A DNA stretch of 63,290 nt from JALYUA01 sp038229875 (GCA_038229875.1 JBBROA010000005.1:1-63290), one strand, 5' to 3'. Counted from the stretch's first letter, positions 1 to 7,965 are shown. Numbers and translations: made by a program. Notes: generated from the sequence alone by a model not told the origin.

Positions 1-42
1 GAAGGCACGTCCCGCAGCGAGCGGAGGCGACGGTTGGCGACG
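1..42. repeat. right end of a dispersed intergenic repeat (copy C, cut by window edge)
   Basis: The first 42 bases match the right-hand ends of two longer repeat copies at 6731-6984 and 21849-22095. All three share a GGCACGTCCCG core, then a GGAGGCGACG block, and stop directly at the stop codon of a minus-strand gene. The rest of this copy lies outside the window. Confidence 0.7.
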
Positions 43-1914
43 TTACTTTCCCACAGCCCCGCCGTACACGGGCAGCGAGCCCGGCAACGACGGGGGGGCG
101 GGTGGGCGGCCGAGCGGGCTCGGGACGGTCTGTCCGGGCAGCGTCGGCAGGGGCACGCTTCTTCCGCGCGCGTAGACCTCGTGCCGGCCATTCTTCTTGT
201 ACCAGTCAGCCAGCGAAGCGGTCTGGAACATCTCTTCGATGATCTTCCGCCAGCCCACACCCGTGTTGTACGCGCAGAAGGAGATCTCCCCCATCTGCGT
301 CGCGTACGGGATGATGCACATCTCGGTGCGGCGGAAGTCGTAGTTGAAGAGATCCTGGAACCACATGCCGCCGATGAAGAACACGCGCCAGTCGTAACGC
401 TTCTTCTTCGAGAACCCGAGCTTGCCGCCGGTGTGGCCGTCCATGATCTGGACGACTTTCCACGGAGAGAGGCTTTTCGGGATCCCGGCGGGCTTCAAAT
501 TCCGAAGAATCGAAAGCGCCGTCTGGAACGCGGTCCACTTCTTCTGGCGCGCGGAGTCCGTGATGCCTTTGATGTCGGTCAGCATCTGGTCGACGTTCAG
601 CATCGCCGGCACGGGAACCGATTCTTTGGTCTTCGAGTCGACGAGAAGCATCGTCCCGATCCCGCAGTTGGGATGGCATCCGCACTTTAAGGACCCCCAC
701 TCGGACTCGAGCCCTCCGAGGAGGTCCTTGAGGTCCGAGAACGGGCCGGAGGCGGACAGCGGGTACCAGTCGCGCATCGGCTCGCCGATTCCTGCCTGGG
801 TCTTCGCGTCGTGCGCGAGGTGCGAGAGGGTGTAGCGCTGCTTCGCGCGGGTTTCGTCGTCGATTTCCTCGTCGCGCCCGGTGAAGGAGACTGGCTGGAA
901 CGAGACGGTGTTGATCTTGTCGATGTTCTGGATCGCGAACTTCAGGATCTCGCCGACCTGGTGGTCGTTGACGGTGTTCACGATCGTGGTCACGAGCGTG
1001 ATGTCGACGCCCGCCTTGTGGAGGTTCTCGATCGCGCGCTGCTTCACGTCGAACAGGTTCCCGACCTTGCGGTGCTCGTTCGCCGCGTTGTCGACGCCGT
1101 CGAACTGGAGATAGACGAACCGCAGCCCCGCCTCGGCGGCCTCGCGGGCGAACTCTTCCTCCTGGGCGAACCGGATTCCGTTTGTCGCCGCCTGCACGGA
1201 GAAATACCCGACCTGGCGCGCGTACCGAACCGCCTGCAGGAAATAGGGCGAGATCGTCGGCTCGCCTCCGGAGAACTGGACGGAGAGCTGCCGGCGCGGC
1301 TTGATCGACACCGCGTCGTCGAGCATCTTCTGGATGTCTTCCCACTCGAGCTCGTGGACGTAACCGACCTGATTCGCGTCCATGAAACAGGGGTTGCACA
1401 TCATGTTGCAGCGGTTGGTGAGGTCGATCGTCAGGACAGCGCCGCGGCCGTACTTGATCGACGAGGTGCCGTGCTCGTGGAGCCCGTCCTTCGGGATCAC
1501 GAAGTCGCGCCCCGGATAGAGGGACTCGAGCCGTTTGAAGAACGCGGGATCGGTGGACATGACGTCTTCGAAGTGGCCGTGCTCGGGGCAATCCTTCTTC
1601 ATGAGGATCTTGCCGTCTTCCTCGACGATCTGCGCCTTGATCTCCCCGGGGTTCCCGTCGACGAGGACCTTCCAGTCGGCCTCGCCGGACAGAATCTTCG
1701 TTCGCACTTCCGTCACGCACTTCGGACATAGGGAGTCCGTCTCGCGGGGAAACCCGAACGTCGGAAAGCTCCGTTCCTTCTGCTTCAAAAGGGGCGCAGG
1801 CGCCCATTTGGGTTGAAAGGAGTTCTGCTCGAAACGTCGATCGACGGCGCGCGTGGCGCGCCAGAATGCGTCCGCAGTGAGCCGGAGTCCTGAATAGATA
1901 GCGTTCCGCATCAT
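43..1914 (-). CDS. radical SAM protein, Tes/Mss-like (COG1964 type)
   Basis: A 623-residue radical SAM enzyme. The SAM-cluster motif CX3CX2C is at C169/C173/C176, followed by SGGEP near 215-219. An N-terminal CPKC pair (63-66) precedes a DCPEHG signature near 108-113, and extra cysteines occur in a CGCHPNC cluster (411-417). From memory, the CPEHG block before the radical SAM motif marks the family containing archaeal tetraether lipid synthase (Tes) and bacterial membrane-spanning lipid synthase (Mss); such enzymes join lipid tails by carbon-carbon bonds. The open frame runs upstream to 2295, but that part reads as shadow of the oppositely framed thiO gene, so I start at the ATG-ATG pair at 1914. 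Substrate assignment is inference; MoaA-like maturases are alternatives. A dispersed repeat abuts its stop codon. Confidence 0.8.
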   Translation of the reverse strand: MMRNAIYSGLRLTADAFWRATRAVDRRFEQNSFQPKWAPAPLLKQKERSFPTFGFPRETDSLCPKCVTEVRTKILSGEADWKVLVDGNPGEIKAQIVEEDGKILMKKDCPEHGHFEDVMSTDPAFFKRLESLYPGRDFVIPKDGLHEHGTSSIKYGRGAVLTIDLTNRCNMMCNPCFMDANQVGYVHELEWEDIQKMLDDAVSIKPRRQLSVQFSGGEPTISPYFLQAVRYARQVGYFSVQAATNGIRFAQEEEFAREAAEAGLRFVYLQFDGVDNAANEHRKVGNLFDVKQRAIENLHKAGVDITLVTTIVNTVNDHQVGEILKFAIQNIDKINTVSFQPVSFTGRDEEIDDETRAKQRYTLSHLAHDAKTQAGIGEPMRDWYPLSASGPFSDLKDLLGGLESEWGSLKCGCHPNCGIGTMLLVDSKTKESVPVPAMLNVDQMLTDIKGITDSARQKKWTAFQTALSILRNLKPAGIPKSLSPWKVVQIMDGHTGGKLGFSKKKRYDWRVFFIGGMWFQDLFNYDFRRTEMCIIPYATQMGEISFCAYNTGVGWRKIIEEMFQTASLADWYKKNGRHEVYARGRSVPLPTLPGQTVPSPLGRPPAPPSLPGSLPVYGGAVGK

Positions 1915-1991
1915 TCGGATGCCCGGAAAGTGCCCGGGACGATCTCCTTCATTGTCGGCGGGGGAATCCCGACCGGTTTCGTTCTGCCATT

Positions 1992-3134
1992 CTATCCGAA
2001 AACTTCCAGATTCTCCGGCCGCCCGGCCATGTTCGACGCTCCCTCGAAACGCTCGGGCGAAAACGGGACCAGCTCTCGCGGCGAGACACCGAGGATCGCC
2101 TCGGCGACTCGCCGGGCCGTCACGGGAGCGAGAAGGATGCCATTGCGGAAATGGCCGGTGGCGAAAAAGAGGCCCGGTCTCCCCGACGCGCCGAGGATCG
2201 GCTGCGCGTCCTGACTGGCGGGCCTCAAGCCCGACCAGGCGTCTACGAACTCCGCTTGACGGAGCGAAGGGACCAGCCGGAAAGCCGCCTCGCACAGCGC
2301 GGCGACGGCCTCCGCGGTGACCTGTTTATGAAACCCGACGTCCTCTTCCGTGGACCCGAGGAGAAGCGACCCGTCGGCGCGGGGCACGATGTAGACGTCT
2401 GCGGACTGGACGACGCACGGCAGGGACGGCGGCCTTGCGGCCAGACGGACGATCTGTCCGCGCAGCGGCCGGACCGGTACGGGCGCCCTCTCCGGGTCGA
2501 AAGCGGCCCAGGCGCCCGCCGCATCGACGACCGCGTCCGCTTCGAACGAGCCCTGGTCGGTTTCGACCCCGGAACAGCGGCCACGCCGGATTAGAAAACG
2601 GGAGGCCGTCGCGCCGAGCACGAACCGCACGCCCCGACGTTCCGCCGAGATCCACAGCGCCCGCGTCAGGCGGCGCGGGTCCACGGATCCGTCGCGCGGG
2701 AAGAAGACGCCGCGTTCGGCGCGCGCGGAGGCGAGCCCTCCGGTGATCTGCCGGATGCGGCGCCCGTCCACCTCTTCGACCGGAAATCCAAGCTCCCGCT
2801 GAAAGAGGAAGGAGGCGAAGTCCGCCCTGCCGTCGAGATCGCAGCGGAGGACTCCCCTGTCACGCCATTCGACAGAAAGCCCGGTTTCCCGCTCGAGCTC
2901 GGCACACCATTCGGGGTAGAGGCCACGGCTCTCGGCCGCGAGGTCGAAGAACGGTCCCGGCGGCACGCCTTCCGCCTGCGGCGCGATCAATCCCGCCGCG
3001 GCGCCGGAGGCCTCCGCTCCAGGCGCGGCGCGCTCCAGAACCGTGACGCTCGCGCCGCGACGGGCGAGCTCGCGGCCGAGAGAGCATCCGATCACGCCGC
3101 CGCCGACGATCAGGACGCTCCGCGGGGAGCTCAC
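1992..3134 (-). CDS. thiO: FAD-dependent glycine oxidase, ThiO-like
   Basis: A 380-residue FAD-dependent amine oxidase of the DAO/ThiO family. The Rossmann dinucleotide-binding motif GGGVIG is at the very N-terminus, followed by a strand ending in ER that would hold the FAD ribose. The C-terminal GHFRNGILLAP stretch is characteristic of ThiO, which oxidises glycine to the imine used in thiazole (thiamine) synthesis. The GTG start at 3134 overlaps the upstream gene's TGA (GTGA), which argues for translational coupling and against the longer reading frame. No other thiamine genes are in view, so a related secondary-amine oxidase is possible. Confidence 0.82.
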   Translation of the reverse strand: MSSPRSVLIVGGGVIGCSLGRELARRGASVTVLERAAPGAEASGAAAGLIAPQAEGVPPGPFFDLAAESRGLYPEWCAELERETGLSVEWRDRGVLRCDLDGRADFASFLFQRELGFPVEEVDGRRIRQITGGLASARAERGVFFPRDGSVDPRRLTRALWISAERRGVRFVLGATASRFLIRRGRCSGVETDQGSFEADAVVDAAGAWAAFDPERAPVPVRPLRGQIVRLAARPPSLPCVVQSADVYIVPRADGSLLLGSTEEDVGFHKQVTAEAVAALCEAAFRLVPSLRQAEFVDAWSGLRPASQDAQPILGASGRPGLFFATGHFRNGILLAPVTARRVAEAILGVSPRELVPFSPERFEGASNMAGRPENLEVFG

Positions 3135-3643
3135 CGCCGCCGGCGGCGCCGCCCGAATGCGTCGCCCGCGATCCTTCCCGCGGCCCAAGCCGCGAGCGCG
3201 CCGGAAGCCGCGCCGGCAATGGCGCCCGCGTAAGGAAGGAGACCGGGCGCGCGGCGGCGGAACGAGGCGCGCGCGCCCTTCAGAAACCCGCTGCGAAACA
3301 CGAGCGCCGCACTGCCCAGAGCCAGCGCTCCCACGGCCGCGGCCGCCCTTTCGACCGCCGTCGTCTCGCGCTCGTGCGCCCGCGCGATGGCGAGGGCGAG
3401 CCGATTCAGTGTGACGACCTGAAAGGACAGGTCCGCGGCCAGCGGAATTGCGGCGAGAAATCCGGCGGGAACGGATGCGACCGCGCCCACGGCCGCGCAC
3501 CGCAGGGCGGCGCCGGCCACCAGCCGGTCGGCGACCTCTTCCGGGTCGGCATCGGGATGCCGTTCGACGATCCTGCGGATGTCGGCGTCGAGTCGTTCCT
3601 GGTCGGGTCCGAGGAGCACCGCGCGTGCGAGGTCGGCGTACAT
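3131..3643 (-). CDS. small membrane protein of unknown function (weak EcsC resemblance)
   Basis: A 170-residue protein. The N-terminal third is soluble and acidic, with an LDADIRRIVERHP helix. The middle and C-terminal parts carry Ala/Gly-rich hydrophobic segments (about 55-85 and 110-150), and the tail is highly basic (RRRRRR). The pattern of a small-residue-rich membrane region with an IARAHERE helix resembles EcsC-type proteins, but I would not assign it. The start at 3643 is favoured over upstream options by a TAAGAT box 7 nt before it. It is first in a two-gene unit with thiO (GTGA overlap). Confidence 0.65.
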   Translation of the reverse strand: MYADLARAVLLGPDQERLDADIRRIVERHPDADPEEVADRLVAGAALRCAAVGAVASVPAGFLAAIPLAADLSFQVVTLNRLALAIARAHERETTAVERAAAAVGALALGSAALVFRSGFLKGARASFRRRAPGLLPYAGAIAGAASGALAAWAAGRIAGDAFGRRRRRR

Positions 3644-3650
3644 GGAGGGA

Positions 3651-3656
3651 ATCTTA
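3651..3656 (-). promoter_or_regulatory. -10 box TAAGAT, leaderless-type spacing
   Basis: TAAGAT lies 7 nt upstream of the ATG at 3643, so transcription would begin at or very near the start codon. No good -35 is visible. Confidence 0.5.
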
Positions 3657-3681
3657 ACGGAGGAAAAGACGAAGCGGTGAA

Positions 3682-3758
3682 GGCGAAGGGCGGACAGCTC
3701 AAGGCGGGAAGGGAGTCCCAGGGAGCCTGGGGCGTCCCCCAACCCTTCGCCCTTCGCC
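3682..3758. repeat. intergenic inverted repeat (10-bp perfect arms)
   Basis: GGCGAAGGGC at 3682-3691 and GCCCTTCGCC at 3749-3758 are perfect inverted arms around a region with further internal complementarity (CCCAGG / CCTGGG). It lies between divergent genes and may be a REP-like palindrome. Confidence 0.5.
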
Positions 3759-3843
3759 GTTTGCCCTGCTGCTTTCGCCCGTCTCTCTCATGCGCAACCG
3801 CGTGTTATGTTTTGAAACGAGTTCTCGAAAGGAGCCTGAAACG

Positions 3844-4476
3844 ATGAGAAAGCTCGGATTTGCCCTGATGCTGCTGTGCGCGCTACCGCTCGCGCTCGCG
3901 GCGGCGCCGGCGGCGAGAAAGGGAAAGGCAAAGAAAACCGTGTCTTCCGCACCCCGCGACTACTCGAACACGCTGGCCACTCTGCAGACCGAGGCCGGCG
4001 ACATCACGATCAAGTTCTTTCACGACAAGGCCCCGAAGCACGTCGAAAACTTCATCGACCTGGCGTCGAAGGGCTTTTACGACAACACCTTCTTTCACCG
4101 CGTCATCCCCGGGTTCATGATCCAGGGAGGCGACCCCAACACGAAGGGCGCGGAGGACGCCGCGCACCGGTACGGAACCGGCGGAAACGTCGTCGGCGGC
4201 AAGGAAGCGCAGCTGAAGGCCGAGTTCAACGACACCTCCCACAAGCGCGGAATCGTTTCGATGGCGCGCTCGCAGAATCCGAATTCCGCGTCCTCGCAGT
4301 TCTTCGTCGTGGTGAAGGACTCGACATTCCTCGACAATCAGTACACGGCCTTCGGCGAAGTGGTCGCGGGGATGGACGTCGTCGACAAGATCGTCGCCGC
4401 TCCCAAGAACGCGAACGACCTGCCGAACCAGCCGACACGCGTCAAGAAAATCATGCTGACCCAGGCCAAGGGTTGA
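3844..4476 (+). CDS. secreted peptidyl-prolyl cis-trans isomerase, cyclophilin type
   Basis: A 210-residue cyclophilin that isomerises proline peptide bonds. Residues 1-21 form a typical Sec signal peptide (MRKLGF, then a Leu/Ala core ending ALAAAP), followed by a short basic linker; the cyclophilin fold follows. Visible catalytic-core motifs are FFHRVIPGFMIQGGD (FHR with the catalytic Arg), the SQFFVV segment and the AFGEVVAGMDVVDKI end. The product is probably periplasmic, where it would assist envelope protein folding. ATG 3844 is chosen because a GAAAGGAG Shine-Dalgarno sits about 8 nt upstream; the longer frame from 3790 adds residues ahead of the signal peptide. Confidence 0.92.
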   Translation: MRKLGFALMLLCALPLALAAAPAARKGKAKKTVSSAPRDYSNTLATLQTEAGDITIKFFHDKAPKHVENFIDLASKGFYDNTFFHRVIPGFMIQGGDPNTKGAEDAAHRYGTGGNVVGGKEAQLKAEFNDTSHKRGIVSMARSQNPNSASSQFFVVVKDSTFLDNQYTAFGEVVAGMDVVDKIVAAPKNANDLPNQPTRVKKIMLTQAKG

Positions 4477-4611
4477 GGGCTGAGGGCCGAGGGGTTGCGA
4501 GGTTGAGGCGCTGATCCTTTCAAAAAGCGGGAGGAGGTTCGAGCGGGGGACGCCGGAAGCCCGGCTCCCCCGGACGGGCCGGTTGCAATTTCCGGTCTTT
4601 CCCATTCCCCG

Positions 4612-5598
4612 GTGACCCTCCCGACCGTCCTCCCTCCCGAGTTCTCACTCCTCGCCGCGCTCGCGGAGCGCACGCATTACGAGCCGGTCTCGTGCGAGGT
4701 GCTTCCGGGCGACGTCGGCCGGAGGCGCTACGTCCGGCTCCTGCTCGCGGACAACCGCTCCGTGCTCGGCGTCGTGTATCCGCAGGAGGAGGCAGACTCG
4801 CGACGCCGCTGGTCCGCCGCGCGCGCTGCGCTCCGCGACAGGATCCGCGTGCCTCTGTTGATCGCGGACGACCAGGCGGGCAACCAGATCGTCGAAGACT
4901 TCGGCCGCATGGACCTCGCTACGAAATTCCTCCAGAGTCCCGAAGAACGGAAGGTCTGGTTGCAGCTCGCCGTCGCGGCGGGCTCGATCTTCGCCGAGAC
5001 GGAGGATCCGGGCATCAATTCCCCGTTTGACGCCGCGCTCTTCCGGCGAGAGCTGAATCTGGCCCGCGAAGCCGTTTTCGACCTTTACCTGCAGCAGCCC
5101 CTCACTGCGTCCGAGCGCGAGGTCCACGACCGCTGGGCGGAATCGCTCGCGCAGGAGATCGCCTCTCATCCTCGGGCGCTCTGCCACCGCGACTTCCACG
5201 GCAACAACCTCTTTCCCCTGGACGGGGCAGTGGCGGCGATCGACTTCCAGGACCTGCGGTCGGGCCCCGACTCCTACGACCTGGCATCTCTTCTCTGGGA
5301 GAGGACAACGCTCGACTGGATGACGGCGGAAACGGCGGAAGAGGCGATCGACGGGTTCATCCGCGCCAGAGGCATCCAGAGGGGGCCGTTTCGGCGCCGA
5401 TTCGATCGGGTCCTCCTCCAGCGGGCCTGGAAAGTCTGCGGGACCTTCGCGCGGGCGGTCGCGCAGGGCCGGGGCGAGGCGTACAAGCGGTACCTGCCGG
5501 GCGAAATCGCCCTCGTGGGGCGGCTCTTGAGCGACACCGTCGAAGATGCCACCTTCGCCCGCCTCTTTCAGGCCCGGCTGGCGCCTCTGTTAAGCTGA
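4612..5598 (+). CDS. aminoglycoside phosphotransferase-family kinase, AmgK-like
   Basis: A 328-residue kinase of the APH/choline-kinase fold. The catalytic loop CHRDFHGNN is at about 191-199 (H192, D194) and the metal-binding segment IDFQD follows near 210; the LLWER helix after it is typical. The family includes AmgK, which phosphorylates N-acetylmuramate or N-acetylglucosamine at the anomeric position during peptidoglycan recycling. AmgK is usually paired with the nucleotidyltransferase MurU, which is absent here, so the substrate is open. GTG 4612 is the only reasonable start in the frame. It precedes tatA on the same strand by 28 nt and could be co-transcribed with it. Confidence 0.75.
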   Translation: MTLPTVLPPEFSLLAALAERTHYEPVSCEVLPGDVGRRRYVRLLLADNRSVLGVVYPQEEADSRRRWSAARAALRDRIRVPLLIADDQAGNQIVEDFGRMDLATKFLQSPEERKVWLQLAVAAGSIFAETEDPGINSPFDAALFRRELNLAREAVFDLYLQQPLTASEREVHDRWAESLAQEIASHPRALCHRDFHGNNLFPLDGAVAAIDFQDLRSGPDSYDLASLLWERTTLDWMTAETAEEAIDGFIRARGIQRGPFRRRFDRVLLQRAWKVCGTFARAVAQGRGEAYKRYLPGEIALVGRLLSDTVEDATFARLFQARLAPLLS

Positions 5599-5626
5599 CG
5601 ATCCATCCTGCGAAGGAGAACCATCG

Positions 5627-5806
5627 ATGTTTGGCTCACTCGGCGTTCCCGAACTTCTGATCATCCTGCTGATCGTGATCATCATCTTCGGCGCGAACAA
5701 GCTGCCGCAGCTCGGCAAGGGAATCGGGCAGGGCATGCGCAACTTCAAGGACTCGATCAAGGACGCCGGTGTGGACGAGACGAAGCCGACGCCGCCGAAA
5801 GCGTAG
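5627..5806 (+). CDS. tatA: Sec-independent protein translocase TatA
   Basis: A 59-residue protein with the canonical TatA/E plan: a short N-terminus (MFGSLG), one hydrophobic transmembrane helix (LLIILLIVIIIFG, about 10-22), the hinge with FGANKLPQLG, then an amphipathic helix (GIGQGMRNFKDSIKDA) and a short charged tail. TatA oligomers form the pore that moves folded, twin-arginine-tagged proteins across the inner membrane. A strong GAAGGAG Shine-Dalgarno lies about 8 nt upstream of the ATG. tatB and tatC are not in the window. The nitroreductase-like protein at 46966 has a twin-arginine signal and would be a plausible client. Confidence 0.93.
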   Translation: MFGSLGVPELLIILLIVIIIFGANKLPQLGKGIGQGMRNFKDSIKDAGVDETKPTPPKA

Positions 5807-5814
5807 AGAACCCT

Positions 5815-5834
5815 CCCTCTCCCTGCGGAGAGGG
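5815..5834. terminator. stem-loop after tatA (possible terminator)
   Basis: CCCTCTCC and GGAGAGGG form a perfect 8-bp stem with a 4-nt CTGC loop, starting 9 nt after the tatA stop and lying between convergent genes. There is no T-run, so factor-independent termination is uncertain. Confidence 0.4.
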
Positions 5835-5963
5835 CTGGGTGAGAGGCGCTCCCGCCGACCGACTAGCGATTGAGCCGATAACCGCCGGGCCCGTCGCCGC
5901 TGCCGCACTCCGCGATTCCGCATCGCTCCTCCACCACGCGAGGAGCGAGCATCGAACGAAGGG

Positions 5964-6224
5964 CTATTTCTTCTTCTGAATATCCGGCGAGACGCGGTGC
6001 TGCTGTTTGTCGCGCGGCAGTCGGATGTTTAGGATCCCGACCTTGTTGCGGAGAGTGTTGCGGTGGATGCCGAGTGAGGAAGCGGCCCGGCCGAGGTTCC
6101 CGGAGGACCGTCGCACCGCGCCGACGATGTACTTTTTCTCGAACTCCTTCTTCGCGAGATCGAGGGAGATCCCATGCGCGAGAAGCTCGTCGATGATCTG
6201 CTGGAGTTGCCCATCCAGGTTCAC
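5964..6224 (-). CDS. small Fis-type helix-turn-helix DNA-binding protein
   Basis: An 86-residue protein. Residues about 10-35 are helical and acidic/basic mixed; residues about 36-70 form a Fis/NtrC-C-terminal type helix-turn-helix, with the signature GNLGRAASSLGIHRNTLRNK (GN..RAA..LGI.R.TL..K). Stand-alone proteins of this size occur as nucleoid-associated or local regulators. It lacks the AAA+ domain of NtrC-type activators, and no truncated AAA+ frame is visible upstream. GTG 6224 is supported by GGAGGC about 5 nt upstream. Its targets are unknown. Confidence 0.75.
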   Translation of the reverse strand: MNLDGQLQQIIDELLAHGISLDLAKKEFEKKYIVGAVRRSSGNLGRAASSLGIHRNTLRNKVGILNIRLPRDKQQHRVSPDIQKKK

Positions 6225-6239
6225 GTCCGCCTCCGATTA

Positions 6240-6730
6240 ATTTTCACGCCGGGAGAGAAGGCGCGCATCTTAGCAAAGTCAGAACGCGCGACGATAGGTC
6301 GCATCCGTCATATCGCACAGGAATTTTTCGTGCCATCCGTTCGTCCGATTCCGCGAATCTGCACATGCGAAACGCGAGCCGAACGCGAGTGACCTGGACG
6401 AAAAATTTCGGGATGCGACCTCATCGCCTCACTGGGAAAGACTCGATCGGAAACCAAATAAATTTGAGAAGGCCCGCCAAAGGAATCAGCCGCCCCTCGC
6501 CGAAGAAAATCACGAGGTCGCTCGCCCAGGACATCGCGGGTCACAGCTCGAGCGTTCAGGAAATCGTCACCGACAAGTCGTCCCTTGCGCCTGATCTCTT
6601 CGCACCCCACTCTCGTCGCAAAGGCCTCTTGAACCTCAGCAGGCACGGAGCACTCGTCCTGCGGCCTCACGACCCCGACCCCTAGAGGAGAGTCGGTATC
6701 GCTCAAGGCTTGTCAGGCTGGATGTCCCGC
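6240..6730. other. 490-bp stretch without a supported gene
   Basis: The stretch is less GC-rich than its surroundings. Open frames exist on both strands (for example 6308-6706 minus) but neither resembles a known family, has a good start context or shows clear codon bias. The last ~60 bases contain a TAAGAT element that could belong to the HTH gene at 6224. I see no RNA gene. Confidence 0.4.
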
Positions 6731-6984
6731 CCCTCACACCGGCCCTCTCCCCGGCGCGCGGGGAGATGGAGCAGAGCTGCGCTTCGGGCGAGATGGTGGT
6801 TAAGTTCGTCACGAGAGGAGTCTCCTGACCGAAGGGAAGGAGGAGCCTCTCGTGACGGGAGCCGCAGCGAACGAAGGGACGAGGCGGGCGGTGGAGGCCG
6901 CATCCGGCCGACCCGCCCGCCGGTGCCGTACGCGGCGCGAACGGCACGTCCCGCAGTGAGGGGAGGCGACGTTAGGCGACGGCC
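6731..6984. repeat. dispersed structured intergenic repeat, copy A
   Basis: A ~250-bp element that aligns along its length with 21849-22095 and at its right end with 1-42. It contains nested inverted repeats: 6807-6818 with 6846-6857 (12 bp perfect), 6883-6891 with 6913-6921 (9 bp perfect) and 6923-6929 with 6941-6947 (7 bp perfect). The element ends at the stop codon of the minus-strand gene at 6985, so it would be transcribed as its 3' UTR. Its left end has a further TCTCCCC/GGGGAGA stem. Confidence 0.85.
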
Positions 6985-7920
6985 TTACTTCAGTTCGACT
7001 TCGTCGCCGACCTGGAGCATCCGGCTCGAATCCGTCAGGCGGACCACGGACCAGCGATCGCCTACGTTCAGCACGGCGCCTTCGCCGAGATATGTCCGGG
7101 GAATGGACACTCCAGCCGGCGGGGGGAGCGTGACCCAGTAGGTCCCCATCGCTTTGATCCCGTACTCCCGCCCGGAGGAATACCGGTACAGGGTCAGGAA
7201 GTCGCCGGGTTGCACGCCGTCGGCGGCGCCGAGGTCCACGATCACCATCTGGTCCGCGCCGAGGGCCACGACGCCGTCGCGGCTGAACACGATCCGCCCA
7301 CGGGCTTTCCCGGACGGAAGATCGCCCGATTTCGCCATGGGCGACCTGCGGGCGAGAGGAATCGGGATCGGCTCGAACTTTTTCAAGGACGCGAACATCG
7401 GGATGTCGGTGCAGGCGCTCGTGACGTGGACGATCGCCGTCCTCGGCTCGACGCTCGACACCACAGCGCGCCCGCGATACTGGTAGAACTGCCCCATCGA
7501 GCGTTCCGTGACGGGATGGATGACGTCCTGCTCCGGCGTCACGATCCAGTACTGGTCGCCGATCCTCAGGCCCGCGTCGTATCCGCCGTCGACGTAGAGG
7601 ATGTCGTCGGTGATGTAGTCGGTCTGCTCGAAGAGATTCTCCGCGCCGTGGATGTGCAGCGGGAAGTGCTCGCGCGGTGCGCCGATGTAGCCGAAGCAGT
7701 AGACGTCGCTCTCGAAGCCGATCGGCTGCGGAGCGGACTCCGTCGTGACGGGAACGTGCCGCGGGCGCTCAACCCTCGTGACGACCGGTGTCGCACTCTG
7801 CGTCTCGGGCCCGAGCTTCGCGCCGCCGAGCGGCGCGGGTCTGGCGGTCTGCGCAATTCCCGGCGCCGACCAGATCATGGCGAGAGACAGCAGGACGTAA
7901 GAACGCGCGGGGAGGCGCAT
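6985..7920 (-). CDS. secreted protein of unknown function
   Basis: A 311-residue protein with a clear Sec signal peptide (MRLPARSYVLLSLAMIW...GIAQT, cleavage near 24). A low-complexity Pro/Thr/Val linker spans about 25-65, followed by a domain with YCFGYIG near 73-79 and two aromatic-rich beta segments. The C-terminal part, with DGVQPGDFLTLYR and a final VGDEVELK, looks like a small beta-barrel of the kind seen at the C-terminus of FlgT or LysM-associated proteins; that is a resemblance, not an assignment. It follows bamD on the same strand after a hairpin/T-run, so it may be expressed separately. A TAGGAG Shine-Dalgarno precedes the ATG. Confidence 0.7.
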   Translation of the reverse strand: MRLPARSYVLLSLAMIWSAPGIAQTARPAPLGGAKLGPETQSATPVVTRVERPRHVPVTTESAPQPIGFESDVYCFGYIGAPREHFPLHIHGAENLFEQTDYITDDILYVDGGYDAGLRIGDQYWIVTPEQDVIHPVTERSMGQFYQYRGRAVVSSVEPRTAIVHVTSACTDIPMFASLKKFEPIPIPLARRSPMAKSGDLPSGKARGRIVFSRDGVVALGADQMVIVDLGAADGVQPGDFLTLYRYSSGREYGIKAMGTYWVTLPPPAGVSIPRTYLGEGAVLNVGDRWSVVRLTDSSRMLQVGDEVELK

Positions 7921-7930
7921 GGCGGCTCCT

Positions 7931-7964
7931 AAAAAATTACGGTCAAACAGGGATTGTACCGTAA
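7931..7964 (-). terminator. hairpin plus T6 after bamD
   Basis: On the minus strand TTACGGT and ACCGTAA (7-bp perfect arms, 7937-7943 and 7958-7964) flank a 14-nt loop and are followed at once by six T residues (7931-7936). This has the form of an intrinsic terminator for the bamD operon, although the stem is short. Confidence 0.5.
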
Positions 7965-7965
7965 A

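Noticed and set aside
1915..2295. N-terminal extension of the radical SAM gene
   Set aside because: It lies over thiO in another frame and has shadow-like Arg/Pro/Ser-rich composition; homology begins at about 1914.
6300..6340. Sigma54-like TGGCAC element upstream of the Fis-type gene
   Set aside because: TGGCAC occurs on the minus strand, but the required GC element at the right distance is missing.
6308..6706. 132-codon minus-strand ORF in the 6.2-6.7 kb gap
   Set aside because: An open frame also exists on the other strand, no family is recognisable, no start context is present, and composition is not gene-like.
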